Position numbers and translations under genes: made by a program. A stretch of 64,000 nt of DNA, from positions 787 through 64,786 of the forward strand of contig NZ_SJFN01000026.1 in NCBI RefSeq assembly GCF_004328075.1. The letters are read 5' to 3'. Position 1 is the stretch's first letter. Each line of letters starts with the position of its first letter. Below, in pieces: positions 33,283-41,478 of the stretch. The notes beneath the pieces are model-generated. The model saw only the letters and a list, made by a program, of their open reading frames with translations, was not told the DNA's origin and made no database searches. Origin of the DNA: Siculibacillus lacustris (GTDB lineage Bacteria > Pseudomonadota > Alphaproteobacteria > Rhizobiales > Ancalomicrobiaceae).

Positions 33283-34449
33283 ATGGCAGCCAACGACATC
33301 CAGCCGGGCCGCGAGGCCGCGTTCCCCAGGGCCGAGTTCGCGCCGCGCATCGCCCGCGCCCAGGGCGCGATCGCGCGCGCCGGTCACGAGGCGCTGATCG
33401 TCACGTCCCCGGAGACGCTCTATTGGCTGAGCGGCCGGCAGACCGCCGGCTACTTCGCGTTCCAGGCGCTGATCGTCCCGGTGGAGGGCGACCCCACCCT
33501 GTTGGTCCGGCGGCTCGAGTTGCCCGGCGCCGTCGCCAACACCCACCTCGCCGACATCGTCGCCTACGACGACGGCGAGGATCCCGCCGCCGCCCTCGCC
33601 GCCGTGCTGCGGCGCCTGGGCATCACCCGCCCGGCGATGGAGCTGGGCGGATGGTTCGTCTCGCCGGTGCTGGCCGCCCGCATCGCCGCAGCGCTCGGCT
33701 TCGACGCCCTGACCGACGGCTCGGCGATCCTGCCGCCCCTCAGGATGGTCAAGTCGCCGGCCGAGATCGAGGCGATCGAGGCGGCCGGCCGCTATGCCGA
33801 AGCCGGCATGATCGCCGCGATCGAGGCCTGTCGCGCCGGGGTCGACGAGAACGCGGTCGCCGCCGCGATGCTCGCCGCGGCGACCGCGGCCGGGTCGGAG
33901 ACCATGGCGATGGAGCCCCTGGTGTCGTCGGGGCCGCGCAGCGGCCTGCCGCACATGACGTGGCGCCGCCGTCGACTCGAGCGCGGCGATCCGATCTTTC
34001 TCGAGCTCGCCGGCAGCCACGCCCGCTATCACGCCGCGCTGATGCGCAGCGTGTGGCTCGGGCCGCCGCCGACCGCCGCGCGCCGGATGATGGACTGCGC
34101 CCTGCGGGCGCTCGAGGTCGCGCTCGCGGCGATCCGGCCGGGGCAGCCCTGTTCGGCGCCGCACGCGGCGGCGCAGGCGGTGATCGACGCGGCCGGCTAC
34201 ACCGAGGCCTTCCGCAAGCGCATCGGCTATTCGATGGGCATCGCCTTCGCCCCCGATTGGGGGGAAGGCGGGCTCCTCAGTCTGTTCTCGGGCGTCGAGA
34301 CGATCCTCGAGCCGGGAATGGTCTTCCATCTGCCCGCCACGCTGCGCGACTTCGGCACCTGGACGGTCGGCGCCTCGGAGACTGTCGTCGTCACCGAGGA
34401 CGGCGCACGGCCCCTGTCGCGGTTGCCACGCGACATCACCATCCGCTGA
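33283..34449 (+). CDS. M24-family non-metallopeptidase hydrolase, DoeA/creatinase-like (first of a pair)
   Basis: A 388-residue pita-bread-fold protein with the N-terminal creatinase domain (about 20-155) and C-terminal M24 domain (about 165-385). The two metal-bridging Asp of true metallopeptidases are replaced: the aligned positions read Glu241 and Ala252 in FLELAGSHARYHAALMRSV. That pattern resembles ectoine hydrolase DoeA and creatinase, which cleave C-N bonds without metal. His224 (in GLPHMTW) and His250 may be catalytic. It lies 53 bases after the M20 gene and 76 bases before a second M24 gene. The substrate is probably a cyclic or N-substituted amidine or amide, not a peptide. Confidence 0.83.
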   Translation: MAANDIQPGREAAFPRAEFAPRIARAQGAIARAGHEALIVTSPETLYWLSGRQTAGYFAFQALIVPVEGDPTLLVRRLELPGAVANTHLADIVAYDDGEDPAAALAAVLRRLGITRPAMELGGWFVSPVLAARIAAALGFDALTDGSAILPPLRMVKSPAEIEAIEAAGRYAEAGMIAAIEACRAGVDENAVAAAMLAAATAAGSETMAMEPLVSSGPRSGLPHMTWRRRRLERGDPIFLELAGSHARYHAALMRSVWLGPPPTAARRMMDCALRALEVALAAIRPGQPCSAPHAAAQAVIDAAGYTEAFRKRIGYSMGIAFAPDWGEGGLLSLFSGVETILEPGMVFHLPATLRDFGTWTVGASETVVVTEDGARPLSRLPRDITIR

Positions 34450-34525
34450 CCGCTGCGCGCCGGGCCGCGAGGCCCGGGCGTGCGACGAGACGCCAACCCA
34501 GGCGGTGACCGCCGAAGGAGAGTCG

Positions 34526-35710
34526 ATGTTCGAGGGACGCTGGTTCAGGATCGAAGAATACGAGGCGCGGTGGGCGCGGGTGTTGGACGAGATGCGGGCG
34601 CGCGGCTTCGAGACCGCCGTGGTCTTCGGACGCGGCGGCGGCACCACCGACAACTGCGGCGACATCCTCTATCTTGCCAACCACTACGCGATCAGCGGCG
34701 GCACCGATTCACTGATCTGGTCCGCCCGCTCGTTCGCGGCGGTGATCCTCCAGCAGGGGCGCGAGCCGTTGCTGGTCATCGACGAACCGGAACCGCGACG
34801 CGACCTGGTGTCGATCGCCGACGTCCGCTGCGGCCACCATCCCTTCGCTCTGGTGGCGGAGGTGCTGGTGGAACGCGGCGTGAAGGGGCCGGTGGCGCTC
34901 GCCGGTACCCAGTTCATCCCGGTCAAATACCATCGCCAACTCGTCGTCGGCGCGCCCGAGGTCGAATGGGTCGACAACGACGACCTCGTGCGCAGCGTCC
35001 GCCGCCTCAAGAGCCCGGCCGAGCTCGACTGCTATCGCATCGCTGGCGAGGCCGCCACCGCGAGCCTCGACGTCCTGATGAAAGGGCTGGTCGGCGGCCT
35101 GTCCGAGCGCGACGCGGCGGCGGAAGCCGCGCGCGAGGTGGTCCGCCACGGCGGCCGCCTGCAGATGCTCGGCACCAATCACGGCGAGACGCTCGGTTTC
35201 GATCAACGCTTTCCCCTGACCGGATCGAGCGCCGACACCCCGCAACCGGGCGACATCGTCACCGGCACGCTCCATGCGGCGTTCTTCCAGGGCTATTATC
35301 TCGACCCCGGTCGAACCGGATGCCGGGGCACGCCGAACCCGGCCCGGCGTCGTCTGCTCGAGGCCGCCGCCGGCATCGTGCACCACCTGTCGGATAGGGT
35401 CCGCCCCGGCGCGCGGCTGCTCGACATCGCCGCCGAGGGCGACCGGCTGACCACCGCCTTCGGCGGAACGATCTCGCCGATCATGCAGAATTTCCCCTTC
35501 TACGGGCACGGCATCGGGCTCGGCTTCGAACAGCCGCGCATCTCGACCTGCATGTCCCTGCCCGACGACGTGGTCGAGGAGAACATGGTCTTCGGCGTCG
35601 AGATCTTCCTCGCCGACGAAGGTGTCGGCGCCGCCTTCTTCGAGGACAATATGATCATCGGTCGAGACGGCAACGAACTGCTGACCCGGACGCCCAGTGT
35701 CTGGTGGTGA
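34526..35710 (+). CDS. M24-family creatinase-like protein (second of a pair)
   Basis: A 394-residue protein, again with an N-terminal creatinase domain and C-terminal M24 fold. In the segment starting GDIVTGTLH (about 242) and ending GYYLDPGRTG, the first metal Asp is replaced (about Leu249) while Asp260 is kept. His in FYGHGIGLGFEQP and Glu in FGVEIFL are retained. It therefore differs from its neighbour in active-site make-up and may be a partner subunit or act on a different intermediate. GAAGGAG lies six bases before the ATG at 34526. Last gene of the rightward operon; it converges on a GntR gene 22 bases away. Confidence 0.8.
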   Translation: MFEGRWFRIEEYEARWARVLDEMRARGFETAVVFGRGGGTTDNCGDILYLANHYAISGGTDSLIWSARSFAAVILQQGREPLLVIDEPEPRRDLVSIADVRCGHHPFALVAEVLVERGVKGPVALAGTQFIPVKYHRQLVVGAPEVEWVDNDDLVRSVRRLKSPAELDCYRIAGEAATASLDVLMKGLVGGLSERDAAAEAAREVVRHGGRLQMLGTNHGETLGFDQRFPLTGSSADTPQPGDIVTGTLHAAFFQGYYLDPGRTGCRGTPNPARRRLLEAAAGIVHHLSDRVRPGARLLDIAAEGDRLTTAFGGTISPIMQNFPFYGHGIGLGFEQPRISTCMSLPDDVVEENMVFGVEIFLADEGVGAAFFEDNMIIGRDGNELLTRTPSVWW

Positions 35711-35732
35711 GCCGGGAGCGGCGCCGATCCGC

Positions 35733-36668
35733 TCAGACCTCGACTTCGGTGCCGTGCGGTCGGTCGTCCGACGGCATGGTCGGGGCGAGGCGCGGCGCGG
35801 CGTCGTGAGCGCGGCCGAGATGGGCCCGCATCGCCGCGGCGGCGGCGGTCAGATCACCGGCGCGAACCGCATCGATGATGGTCAGATGTTCGCGACACCA
35901 TTCGCGGATGCGGTGGCGATCACCGTAGCCGCTGAACTCCAGCAGGCGGCGCAGCCGGTTCTGTTGCTGGACGGCGCGAAACAGGAAGACGTTGCCGCTG
36001 AACTCGGCGAAGAGTTCGTGGAAGGCGGCGTCGGTGGCGAACAGATGGCGGTTGCCGACCGCGGCGATGTCGGGGTCGGCGACGAGATGGAGATGCTGCC
36101 GGCGCATCCGCTCGAGCGCGGCGGGATCGGCCCGGAAGGTCGGCAGGAGAAAGGCCGCGGGCTCGAGCACGATGCGGAAGTCGTAGCTCGCCTGCAACGA
36201 GACGGCCGTGTCGAGGGTCGAGCGGAACGTCCAGCCGCGGCCTTCGTTGCGCTCGACGAGACCATCCTCGGCGAGCCGGGCCAGGGTCCGCAGCATCACC
36301 ACGCGATCGACGTCGTAACGCCGTTCGATCTCGCTCTGGGTGACGGATTCGGGAATGATCCCGGCGATGCGGTCGTTGACCAGTCGCTCGTAGAGCCGCT
36401 GGTCGGCGCTGGAGGGAACCTCGATCTCGATCCGGTGCAACGCGTCGAAGGGACGGAGCAGGAAGAAGCCCTGGTTGCGGCGCGCCTCGACGACGCCGCG
36501 CTCGGCGAGCAGATCGAGGGCGCGCCGAATCGGCGTGCGCGAAACGCCGAAGAGATCGCCGAGTTGCTGTTCGCGCAGGTGACAGCCCTGTTCGAGGCGC
36601 GCCTCACGGACGAAATCGAGAATCTGATTGGCCAATCGATGCCGGCTCGAACTCGCCGAGTGCGCCAT
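35733..36668 (-). CDS. GntR-family regulator with duplicated winged helix
   Basis: A 311-residue regulator, about 80 longer than ordinary FCD proteins. A first GntR winged helix is at about 8-75 (GCHLREQQLGDLFGVSRTPIRRAL), and a second winged-helix-like unit at about 88-155 (RIAGIIPESVTQSEIERRYDVDRVVMLRTLARLAEDGLV). An FCD-like all-helical effector domain follows (about 160-290), with His in FHELFAEFSG and EHLTIIDAV. The start at 36668 is supported by GGAAGGAG nine bases upstream. It is divergent from the ArgE-type gene, whose promoter carries site B of the shared 31-bp element, so it is the best candidate to bind that element. Confidence 0.85.
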   Translation of the reverse strand: MAHSASSSRHRLANQILDFVREARLEQGCHLREQQLGDLFGVSRTPIRRALDLLAERGVVEARRNQGFFLLRPFDALHRIEIEVPSSADQRLYERLVNDRIAGIIPESVTQSEIERRYDVDRVVMLRTLARLAEDGLVERNEGRGWTFRSTLDTAVSLQASYDFRIVLEPAAFLLPTFRADPAALERMRRQHLHLVADPDIAAVGNRHLFATDAAFHELFAEFSGNVFLFRAVQQQNRLRRLLEFSGYGDRHRIREWCREHLTIIDAVRAGDLTAAAAAMRAHLGRAHDAAPRLAPTMPSDDRPHGTEVEV

Positions 36669-36831
36669 GACGCCATGCTCCTTCCAGACGCGAGCCGGCC
36701 GCGGCTCGGTCGTCCCGCGTCCCCTGTCGCCGAGGTCTGCGGCCTTCTTAGCCGCCCGATTCCATCGCGTCGAGACGCTCGGCGGGCCGGACCGCCGGGG
36801 CGACGTCGCGCGCCCCACCCGACCGGCCGGC

Positions 36832-36880
36832 TTGACCGGTGGCAGAGGCGATTGTACTATTTTTTCCATAAAGAGCAATT
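36832..36880 (+). promoter_or_regulatory. Sigma-70-type promoter overlapped by 31-bp inverted element, site B
   Basis: TTGACC (36832-36837) and TACTAT (36855-36860) are separated by 17 bases, a strong promoter for the ArgE-type gene. Arms GATTG (36850-36854) and CAATT (36876-36880), 21 bases apart, overlap the -10, the geometry expected of a repressor site. It lies in the 296-base divergent region with the GntR gene. Confidence 0.6.
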
Positions 36881-36964
36881 CTCGGCCGAGCGGCTCGCCG
36901 GATGCCGACGGCGTCCGGTCCGCCACCCGTGGGTCGCCTCTCGGTGCAGGAGTCCGACTTCGTC

Positions 36965-38128
36965 ATGACCACAAGTCCCGACTTCGCCCGTATGAAGCGC
37001 GATCTCGCCGGCCTCGTCGCGATCGACAGCCAGAACCCGCCGGGGCGCGAGCGCGAGACGGCCGAGCGCATCCGCGATCTGATCACGCCGGCCGGCTTCG
37101 ACGTCGACCTCTCCGACATCGCGGCCGGCCGTACCAACGTCGTGGCGCGTCTGGCCAACGGTCCCGGACCGGTGTTCGCCTTCAACACCCACATGGACGT
37201 GGTTCCGGTCGGCGAAGGCTGGACCAGCGATCCGCTGACCTTGCGCGAGGACACGGCGACGGGCCGGCTCTACGGGCGTGGGGCCTGCGACGCCAAGGGG
37301 CCGCTCGCCGCGATGCTCGAGGCGATGCGCCTGCTCGCCGCCGACCGGACGCGCTGGTCGGGCACGCTGCTCGGCATCTTCGTCGCCGACGAGGAGGTGG
37401 CGAGCGCCGGGGCCAAGGCGCTGGTGGCCGAGGGCGGACCGCGGGTCGACTTCGCCGTCGTCGGCGAGCCGACTTCCAACGCCACCTTCCGCGCCCACAA
37501 GGGCAGCCTCCGGCCGGTGGTGCGCGTGCACGGCGTCGCCGCCCACTCGGGGACCCCGCATCTCGGCGACAACGCGATCTACCGGGCCGGCGAACTGATC
37601 TCGCTGATCGCCCGCCACCACGACGACGTCGTCTGCCGCCGCCGTCACCCCCTCGTCGGGGCGGCGAGCCTCACGGTGACACGCATCCTGGGGGGGCACG
37701 CCGACAACGTGGTGCCCGAGGCCTGCGACCTGCTGCTCGATCGCCGGATGGTGCCGGGAGAGGACGAGAGCGAGGTCGCCGCCGAACTCGCCGCGCTGTT
37801 CGAAGGCGCCCGTCGGAACCAGGGCGTGCGGGCCGAGATCGTCGAGTTCAAGGCGACGACCGGTGGCGCGACGGAGACCCCCGCCTACGCGCCGATCGTC
37901 GGCGCCGCGCTCGCCGCCTGTCGTGACGCCGGCGTCGCCGATCCCGGCCCCTTCGGCTTCCAGGGCGGCTGCGATCTCGTGCATTTCCGCGCCCTGGGTG
38001 CCTCGGGCGTGGTGATCGGTCCGGGCGATCTCGCCGTCGCCCACAAGCCCGACGAATTCGTTCCGGTCGACGAGTTCTTCGCCGCCGCCGGCCTCTACCG
38101 CGACATTGCCGAGACGATGCTCGGGTGA
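36965..38128 (+). CDS. M20-family deacylase, ArgE/DapE type
   Basis: A 387-residue metallohydrolase. Ligands follow the ArgE/DapE/CPG2 scheme: His76 and Asp78 in NTHMDVVP, Asp109 in GRGACDAKG, Glu143/Glu144 in ADEEVAS, Glu in VGEPTS, and His in the late LAVAHKPDEFVP. Family members hydrolyse N-acetyl or N-succinyl amino acids. The start at 36965 is chosen over 36902 because it matches the family N-terminus; the ribosome site is weak (AGGAG 13 bases upstream). It heads a plus-strand unit with a DHDPS-type gene and may act on an N-acyl intermediate of the island's pathway. Confidence 0.85.
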   Translation: MTTSPDFARMKRDLAGLVAIDSQNPPGRERETAERIRDLITPAGFDVDLSDIAAGRTNVVARLANGPGPVFAFNTHMDVVPVGEGWTSDPLTLREDTATGRLYGRGACDAKGPLAAMLEAMRLLAADRTRWSGTLLGIFVADEEVASAGAKALVAEGGPRVDFAVVGEPTSNATFRAHKGSLRPVVRVHGVAAHSGTPHLGDNAIYRAGELISLIARHHDDVVCRRRHPLVGAASLTVTRILGGHADNVVPEACDLLLDRRMVPGEDESEVAAELAALFEGARRNQGVRAEIVEFKATTGGATETPAYAPIVGAALAACRDAGVADPGPFGFQGGCDLVHFRALGASGVVIGPGDLAVAHKPDEFVPVDEFFAAAGLYRDIAETMLG

Positions 38129-38251
38129 GGCCGACCGGCGTCCGGTCCGACCGCACGCCGGTTTCGCGCACCCCCGTCGCTCGCCGCGTCCGCCGCACCA
38201 CCGTCCCGACACTGTGGGCCCTTCGGCCCGCGGAACCCCAGAGGAACTTCC

Positions 38252-39172
38252 ATGAGAGACATCGACGAGTGCCGCGAACGGCTGCACGGCATCTTCAACA
38301 TCACCGTGACGCCGTTCACCGCCGACGGGGCCTTCGATTTCGCGGGGTTGGCGCGGTCGATCGAGCGGGTGATCGCACTCGGCTTCGACGGCATCCTGAT
38401 CGGCGGTACCTACGGCGAGTTCCCGGCCATGTCGGCGGAGGAACGGGTCGAGCTGTTCCGCCGGGTGATGGACGTGGTCGGCGACCGCGTCCCGGTGATG
38501 CTGTGCTCGGCGGCCTCCGACGTGCGTCTGGCCCGCGATCTGATCGCGCTCGCCGGCGATCTCGGCGGCCTGCCGATGGTCACCGCCCCCTTCGTCTCCG
38601 AGGTCACCGACGGCCAGATCGAGGCCTTCTTTCGCGACATCGCGCCGGTCTCGAAGACGGGCATCCTGGTCTACAACGCGCCCGGCATCGGCATCACCCT
38701 GTCGCCGCGCCTGCTCGAGCGGATCGCCGACATCGAGACCGTGGTCGGCGTCAAGCAGGGCGATCTGTCGCCGACGGCGATCGACGAGATCGGCAACCGT
38801 CTGGCCGGTCGGCTGCGGCTGTTCTGTGCCTCGGATCTCGCCTTCCTCGGGCCGATGGCCCTCGGTTTCGACGGCATCAGCTCCACCAACAGCGGCGCGC
38901 TGCCCGAACTGATCCTGGCCGCCTATCGCGCCATCGAGTCCGGGGACGGCGCCACCGCCCGCGATCTGCACCGCCTGTGGTTTCCGTTCCGCGAACTCGC
39001 ACGGCGGTTCGGGCAGCCGCAGACCACCAAGGCGGCGATGAACCTGCGCGGCTTCGACGGCGGCTCGGTCCGTCGGCCGCTGCTCGATCTCGGCACCGAG
39101 GAACGGGCCCGGGTCGCCGAGGTCCTGACCGCCTTCGCCGCCGATTCGCGCACCGGCGTCCGGCTCGCCTGA
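38252..39172 (+). CDS. DHDPS/NAL-family aldolase or dehydratase (second of two)
   Basis: A 306-residue Schiff-base TIM-barrel enzyme. Lys in VVGVKQGDLSP and Tyr in LVYNAPG are in place, and GGTYGEFPAMS is close to the canonical GTTGE loop. It differs considerably from the first copy at 29241, so the two are not a recent duplication and probably act at different steps. It follows the ArgE-type gene by 123 bases and ends at a strong bidirectional hairpin. Exact substrate unknown; a 2-oxo acid with pyruvate as product is the family default. Confidence 0.86.
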   Translation: MRDIDECRERLHGIFNITVTPFTADGAFDFAGLARSIERVIALGFDGILIGGTYGEFPAMSAEERVELFRRVMDVVGDRVPVMLCSAASDVRLARDLIALAGDLGGLPMVTAPFVSEVTDGQIEAFFRDIAPVSKTGILVYNAPGIGITLSPRLLERIADIETVVGVKQGDLSPTAIDEIGNRLAGRLRLFCASDLAFLGPMALGFDGISSTNSGALPELILAAYRAIESGDGATARDLHRLWFPFRELARRFGQPQTTKAAMNLRGFDGGSVRRPLLDLGTEERARVAEVLTAFAADSRTGVRLA

Positions 39173-39195
39173 GCCGAGCCGATCGACCGAACGAC

Positions 39196-39225
39196 GAGGC
39201 CGTGGATCACCCGATCCCCGGCCTC
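39196..39225. terminator. Bidirectional terminator hairpin
   Basis: A long stem: GAGGCCG (39196-39202) with CGGCCTC (39219-39225), one mismatch, then GGATC (39204-39208) with GATCC (39213-39217) around a 4-base loop. It lies between the convergent DHDPS-type and aminotransferase genes. Confidence 0.6.
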
Positions 39226-39250
39226 TCGGCGTTTCGACGTCGTTGCCGGA

Positions 39251-40474
39251 TCAGGCCGCGACCGTCGTCCGTCGCAGACGGGCGCAGGCGGCGGCGATGC
39301 GCGCCATCGCCTCGGCGAGCGTGTCCTCCTCGAGCGCGTAGGCGATGCGCAGATGCCCGGGCGCGCCGAAGGCCGAACCGTGGACCAAACCGACGTGGGC
39401 TTCCTCGAGCAGGTGTTCGGCGACGTCGAGATCGCCGGCGAGACGCGCGCCCGACGGCCGGCGGGCGCCGAGAAGGCCGGAGCAGTCGACCCAGACGTAG
39501 AAGGCGCCCTGGGGGACCTCGGCGCGCAGACCGTCGATGCGCGCGACCGCGTCGAGGACGAGGTCGCGGCGTCGGCGCAGCGTCTCCCGCCACCCGGCGA
39601 GGAAGCTTTGGTCGCCGTCGAGTGCCGCCACCGCGGCGGCCTGGGAGATCGAACTGGGATTGGACGTCGACTGCGACTGCAGCGTCTGCATCGCGGCGAC
39701 GAGCCAGGCCGGGCCGCCGGCGAAACCCAGCCGCCAGCCGGTCATCGAATGGCTCTTGGACACGCCGTTGATCGTCAGGATCCGATCGGCCAGACGCGGC
39801 TCGATCGCCGCCGGGGTGGCGAAGACCCCGGTGTAGACGAGATGTTCGTAGATGTCGTCGGCCATCACCAACACGCGGGGATGGCGCAGCAGCACCGCGC
39901 AGAGCGCGGCGATCTCGGCCGGGGAATAGACCGCGCCGGTCGGGTTGCCGGGCGAATTGAGGATCAGCCAGCGGGTGCGCGGGGTGATCGCCGCCTCGAG
40001 CGCGGCGGGCGTCAGCTTCCAGCCGTCGGCGGCGCCACACGCGACGATCCGGGGCTCGCCGTCGGCGAGCGCCACCATGTCCGGATAGGACACCCAGTAG
40101 GGGGCGGGAACCACGACCTCGTCGCCGGGGGCGACGGTCGCCAGCAGCGCATTGAACACCAGTTGCTTGGCGCCCGCGCCGGCGATCACCTCGTCGGGAC
40201 GGAAGGCGAGGCCGTTGTCGCGGTCGAACTTGGCGATGATCGCTCGCTTGAGCGCCGCCGTTCCGGCGACCGGCGTGTATTTGGTGTCGCCCGCTTCGAT
40301 GGCGGCGATGCCGGCGGCGCAGATGTGCGCGGGCGTGGCGAAATCGAGTTCGCCCTCGCCGAGATTGATCACCGCGTGGCCGGCCGCCGCGAGGGCGCGG
40401 ACCTTGTCGGAGATCGCCGCCGTCGGGGAGGGGCGCACGCGACGCATCCGCGGCGCCAAGTCGTGGTCGGACAT
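39251..40474 (-). CDS. Class I/II pyridoxal-phosphate aminotransferase (AspC-like)
   Basis: A 407-residue fold-type-I aminotransferase. INLGEGELDFATP opens the core, SPGNPTGAVYSP contains the substrate-carboxylate Asn-Pro motif, ADDIYEHLVY the cofactor Asp and Tyr, and NGVSKSHSMTGWRLGF the Schiff-base Lys. The ATG at 40474 has GGAGTCC upstream; the open frame extends 80 residues further but looks non-coding. It may transaminate an amino-acid product of the amidohydrolases to a 2-oxo acid that the DHDPS-type enzymes could cleave. Its promoter carries site C of the shared element. The amino donor is not predictable. Confidence 0.88.
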   Translation of the reverse strand: MSDHDLAPRMRRVRPSPTAAISDKVRALAAAGHAVINLGEGELDFATPAHICAAGIAAIEAGDTKYTPVAGTAALKRAIIAKFDRDNGLAFRPDEVIAGAGAKQLVFNALLATVAPGDEVVVPAPYWVSYPDMVALADGEPRIVACGAADGWKLTPAALEAAITPRTRWLILNSPGNPTGAVYSPAEIAALCAVLLRHPRVLVMADDIYEHLVYTGVFATPAAIEPRLADRILTINGVSKSHSMTGWRLGFAGGPAWLVAAMQTLQSQSTSNPSSISQAAAVAALDGDQSFLAGWRETLRRRRDLVLDAVARIDGLRAEVPQGAFYVWVDCSGLLGARRPSGARLAGDLDVAEHLLEEAHVGLVHGSAFGAPGHLRIAYALEEDTLAEAMARIAAACARLRRTTVAA

Positions 40475-40788
40475 CGAGGGGGACTCCGTTTCGATCCGGT
40501 ATCGTTTTCTATGTATCAAAAAATACAATCTTGTCGACACGGAATGCCGGCCGGGACATAGTATCTCTCGGCTGCGCGCCTCTCGCGTCCGCCGTCGTTT
40601 CGATTTCGAGCCCCCGCGGGTTCGGTCGCAGCGGCCACGACGGAGGGGCTCGTCCCTGGTCTCGGCGCCGTCCGAGGTGTCGACGCGGGCGTCTCCGGCC
40701 GGCGTGACCGACACGCGGCGCCGACCGCCGTCGTCACCCTGCCCGTGCCTCGGGCGATCCCGTTCTCTCCTGCGAGTGGCTCTTGAAG
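40475..40788. promoter_or_regulatory. Divergent control region aminotransferase / FAH-family gene, site C
   Basis: A 314-base gene-free stretch. Site C has arms TATCG (40500-40504) and CAATC (40526-40530), 21 bases apart, 26 bases from the aminotransferase start. Inside it the minus strand also reads TGTAT and ATACA around a 6-base centre. Minus-strand TCGACA and TACATA spaced about 16 bases give a weak promoter candidate. The remainder, about 40540-40788, is GC-rich and I see nothing in it. Confidence 0.45.
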
Positions 40789-41478
40789 ATGACCGAATTC
40801 GTCGTTGCTCCCCCTTCGATTTCCAGTGTCGCCGTGGTCGGTGGCGGGCGATTTCCGGTTCGTCGGATCTTCTGCGTCGGCCGCAACTACGCCGAGCACG
40901 CGCGCGAAATGGGGGGCGATCCCGATCGCGAACCGCCCTTCTTCTTCTCCAAGCCGGCCGATGCGATCGTCGTCGACGGCGCCGACATGCCCTATCCGCC
41001 GCTGACCTCGTCGTTGCACTTCGAGATCGAACTCGTCGTCGCGATCGGAAAGGGCGGTGTGGCCATTCCCGTCGCGGCGGCGACCGAGCACGTGTTCGGT
41101 TACGCCGTCGGTCTGGACATGACGCGCCGCGATCTCCAGGCCGAGGCGAAGAAGACCGGACGCCCGTGGGACATGGCCAAGGCCTTCGATCATTCGGCGC
41201 CGATCGGACCGATCCGGCGTGCCGACGAGATCGGCCATCCGACGCGCGGCGCCATCGTCTTGCGGGTCGACGGCACCACGCGCCAGAGCGGCGACCTCTC
41301 GGAGCTCATCTGGAGCATTCCGGAAATCGTCGCCCATCTCTCCACGGCCGTGCGCCTGGAACCCGGCGACCTGATCTTCACCGGCACGCCCGCCGGCGTC
41401 GGCGCCGTCTCGGTGGGCGACAAACTCGAAGGCTCGGTCGCCGGGGTCGGCGAAGTGACGACGACCATTCGTCGATGA
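40789..41478 (+). CDS. Fumarylacetoacetate-hydrolase-family protein (fumarylpyruvate hydrolase-like)
   Basis: A 229-residue single-domain FAH protein. [14 protein letters not shown] (about 32-45), [12 protein letters not shown] (about 52-63) and [15 protein letters not shown] (about 79-93, with the metal-binding Glu residues), followed by [13 protein letters not shown] and [10 protein letters not shown], are family signatures. Members are acylpyruvases, oxaloacetate decarboxylases or 2-hydrate hydrolases that cleave C-C bonds in 2,4-dioxo acids. The ATG at 40789 is used; the ribosome site is weak. It is the last gene of the island on the plus strand and could perform a terminal cleavage to pyruvate. 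Confidence 0.87.
   Translation: MTEFVVAPPSISSVAVVGGGRFPVRRIFCVGRNYAEHAREMGGDPDREPPFFFSKPADAIVVDGADMPYPPLTSSLHFEIELVVAIGKGGVAIPVAAATEHVFGYAVGLDMTRRDLQAEAKKTGRPWDMAKAFDHSAPIGPIRRADEIGHPTRGAIVLRVDGTTRQSGDLSELIWSIPEIVAHLSTAVRLEPGDLIFTGTPAGVGAVSVGDKLEGSVAGVGEVTTTIRR

Noticed and set aside
33283-40474. Ectoine/hydroxyectoine degradation cluster
   Set aside because: The M24 gene resembles DoeA, but DoeX, the doeC/doeD pair in the usual order, EutABC and the EhuABCD transporter layout are absent.
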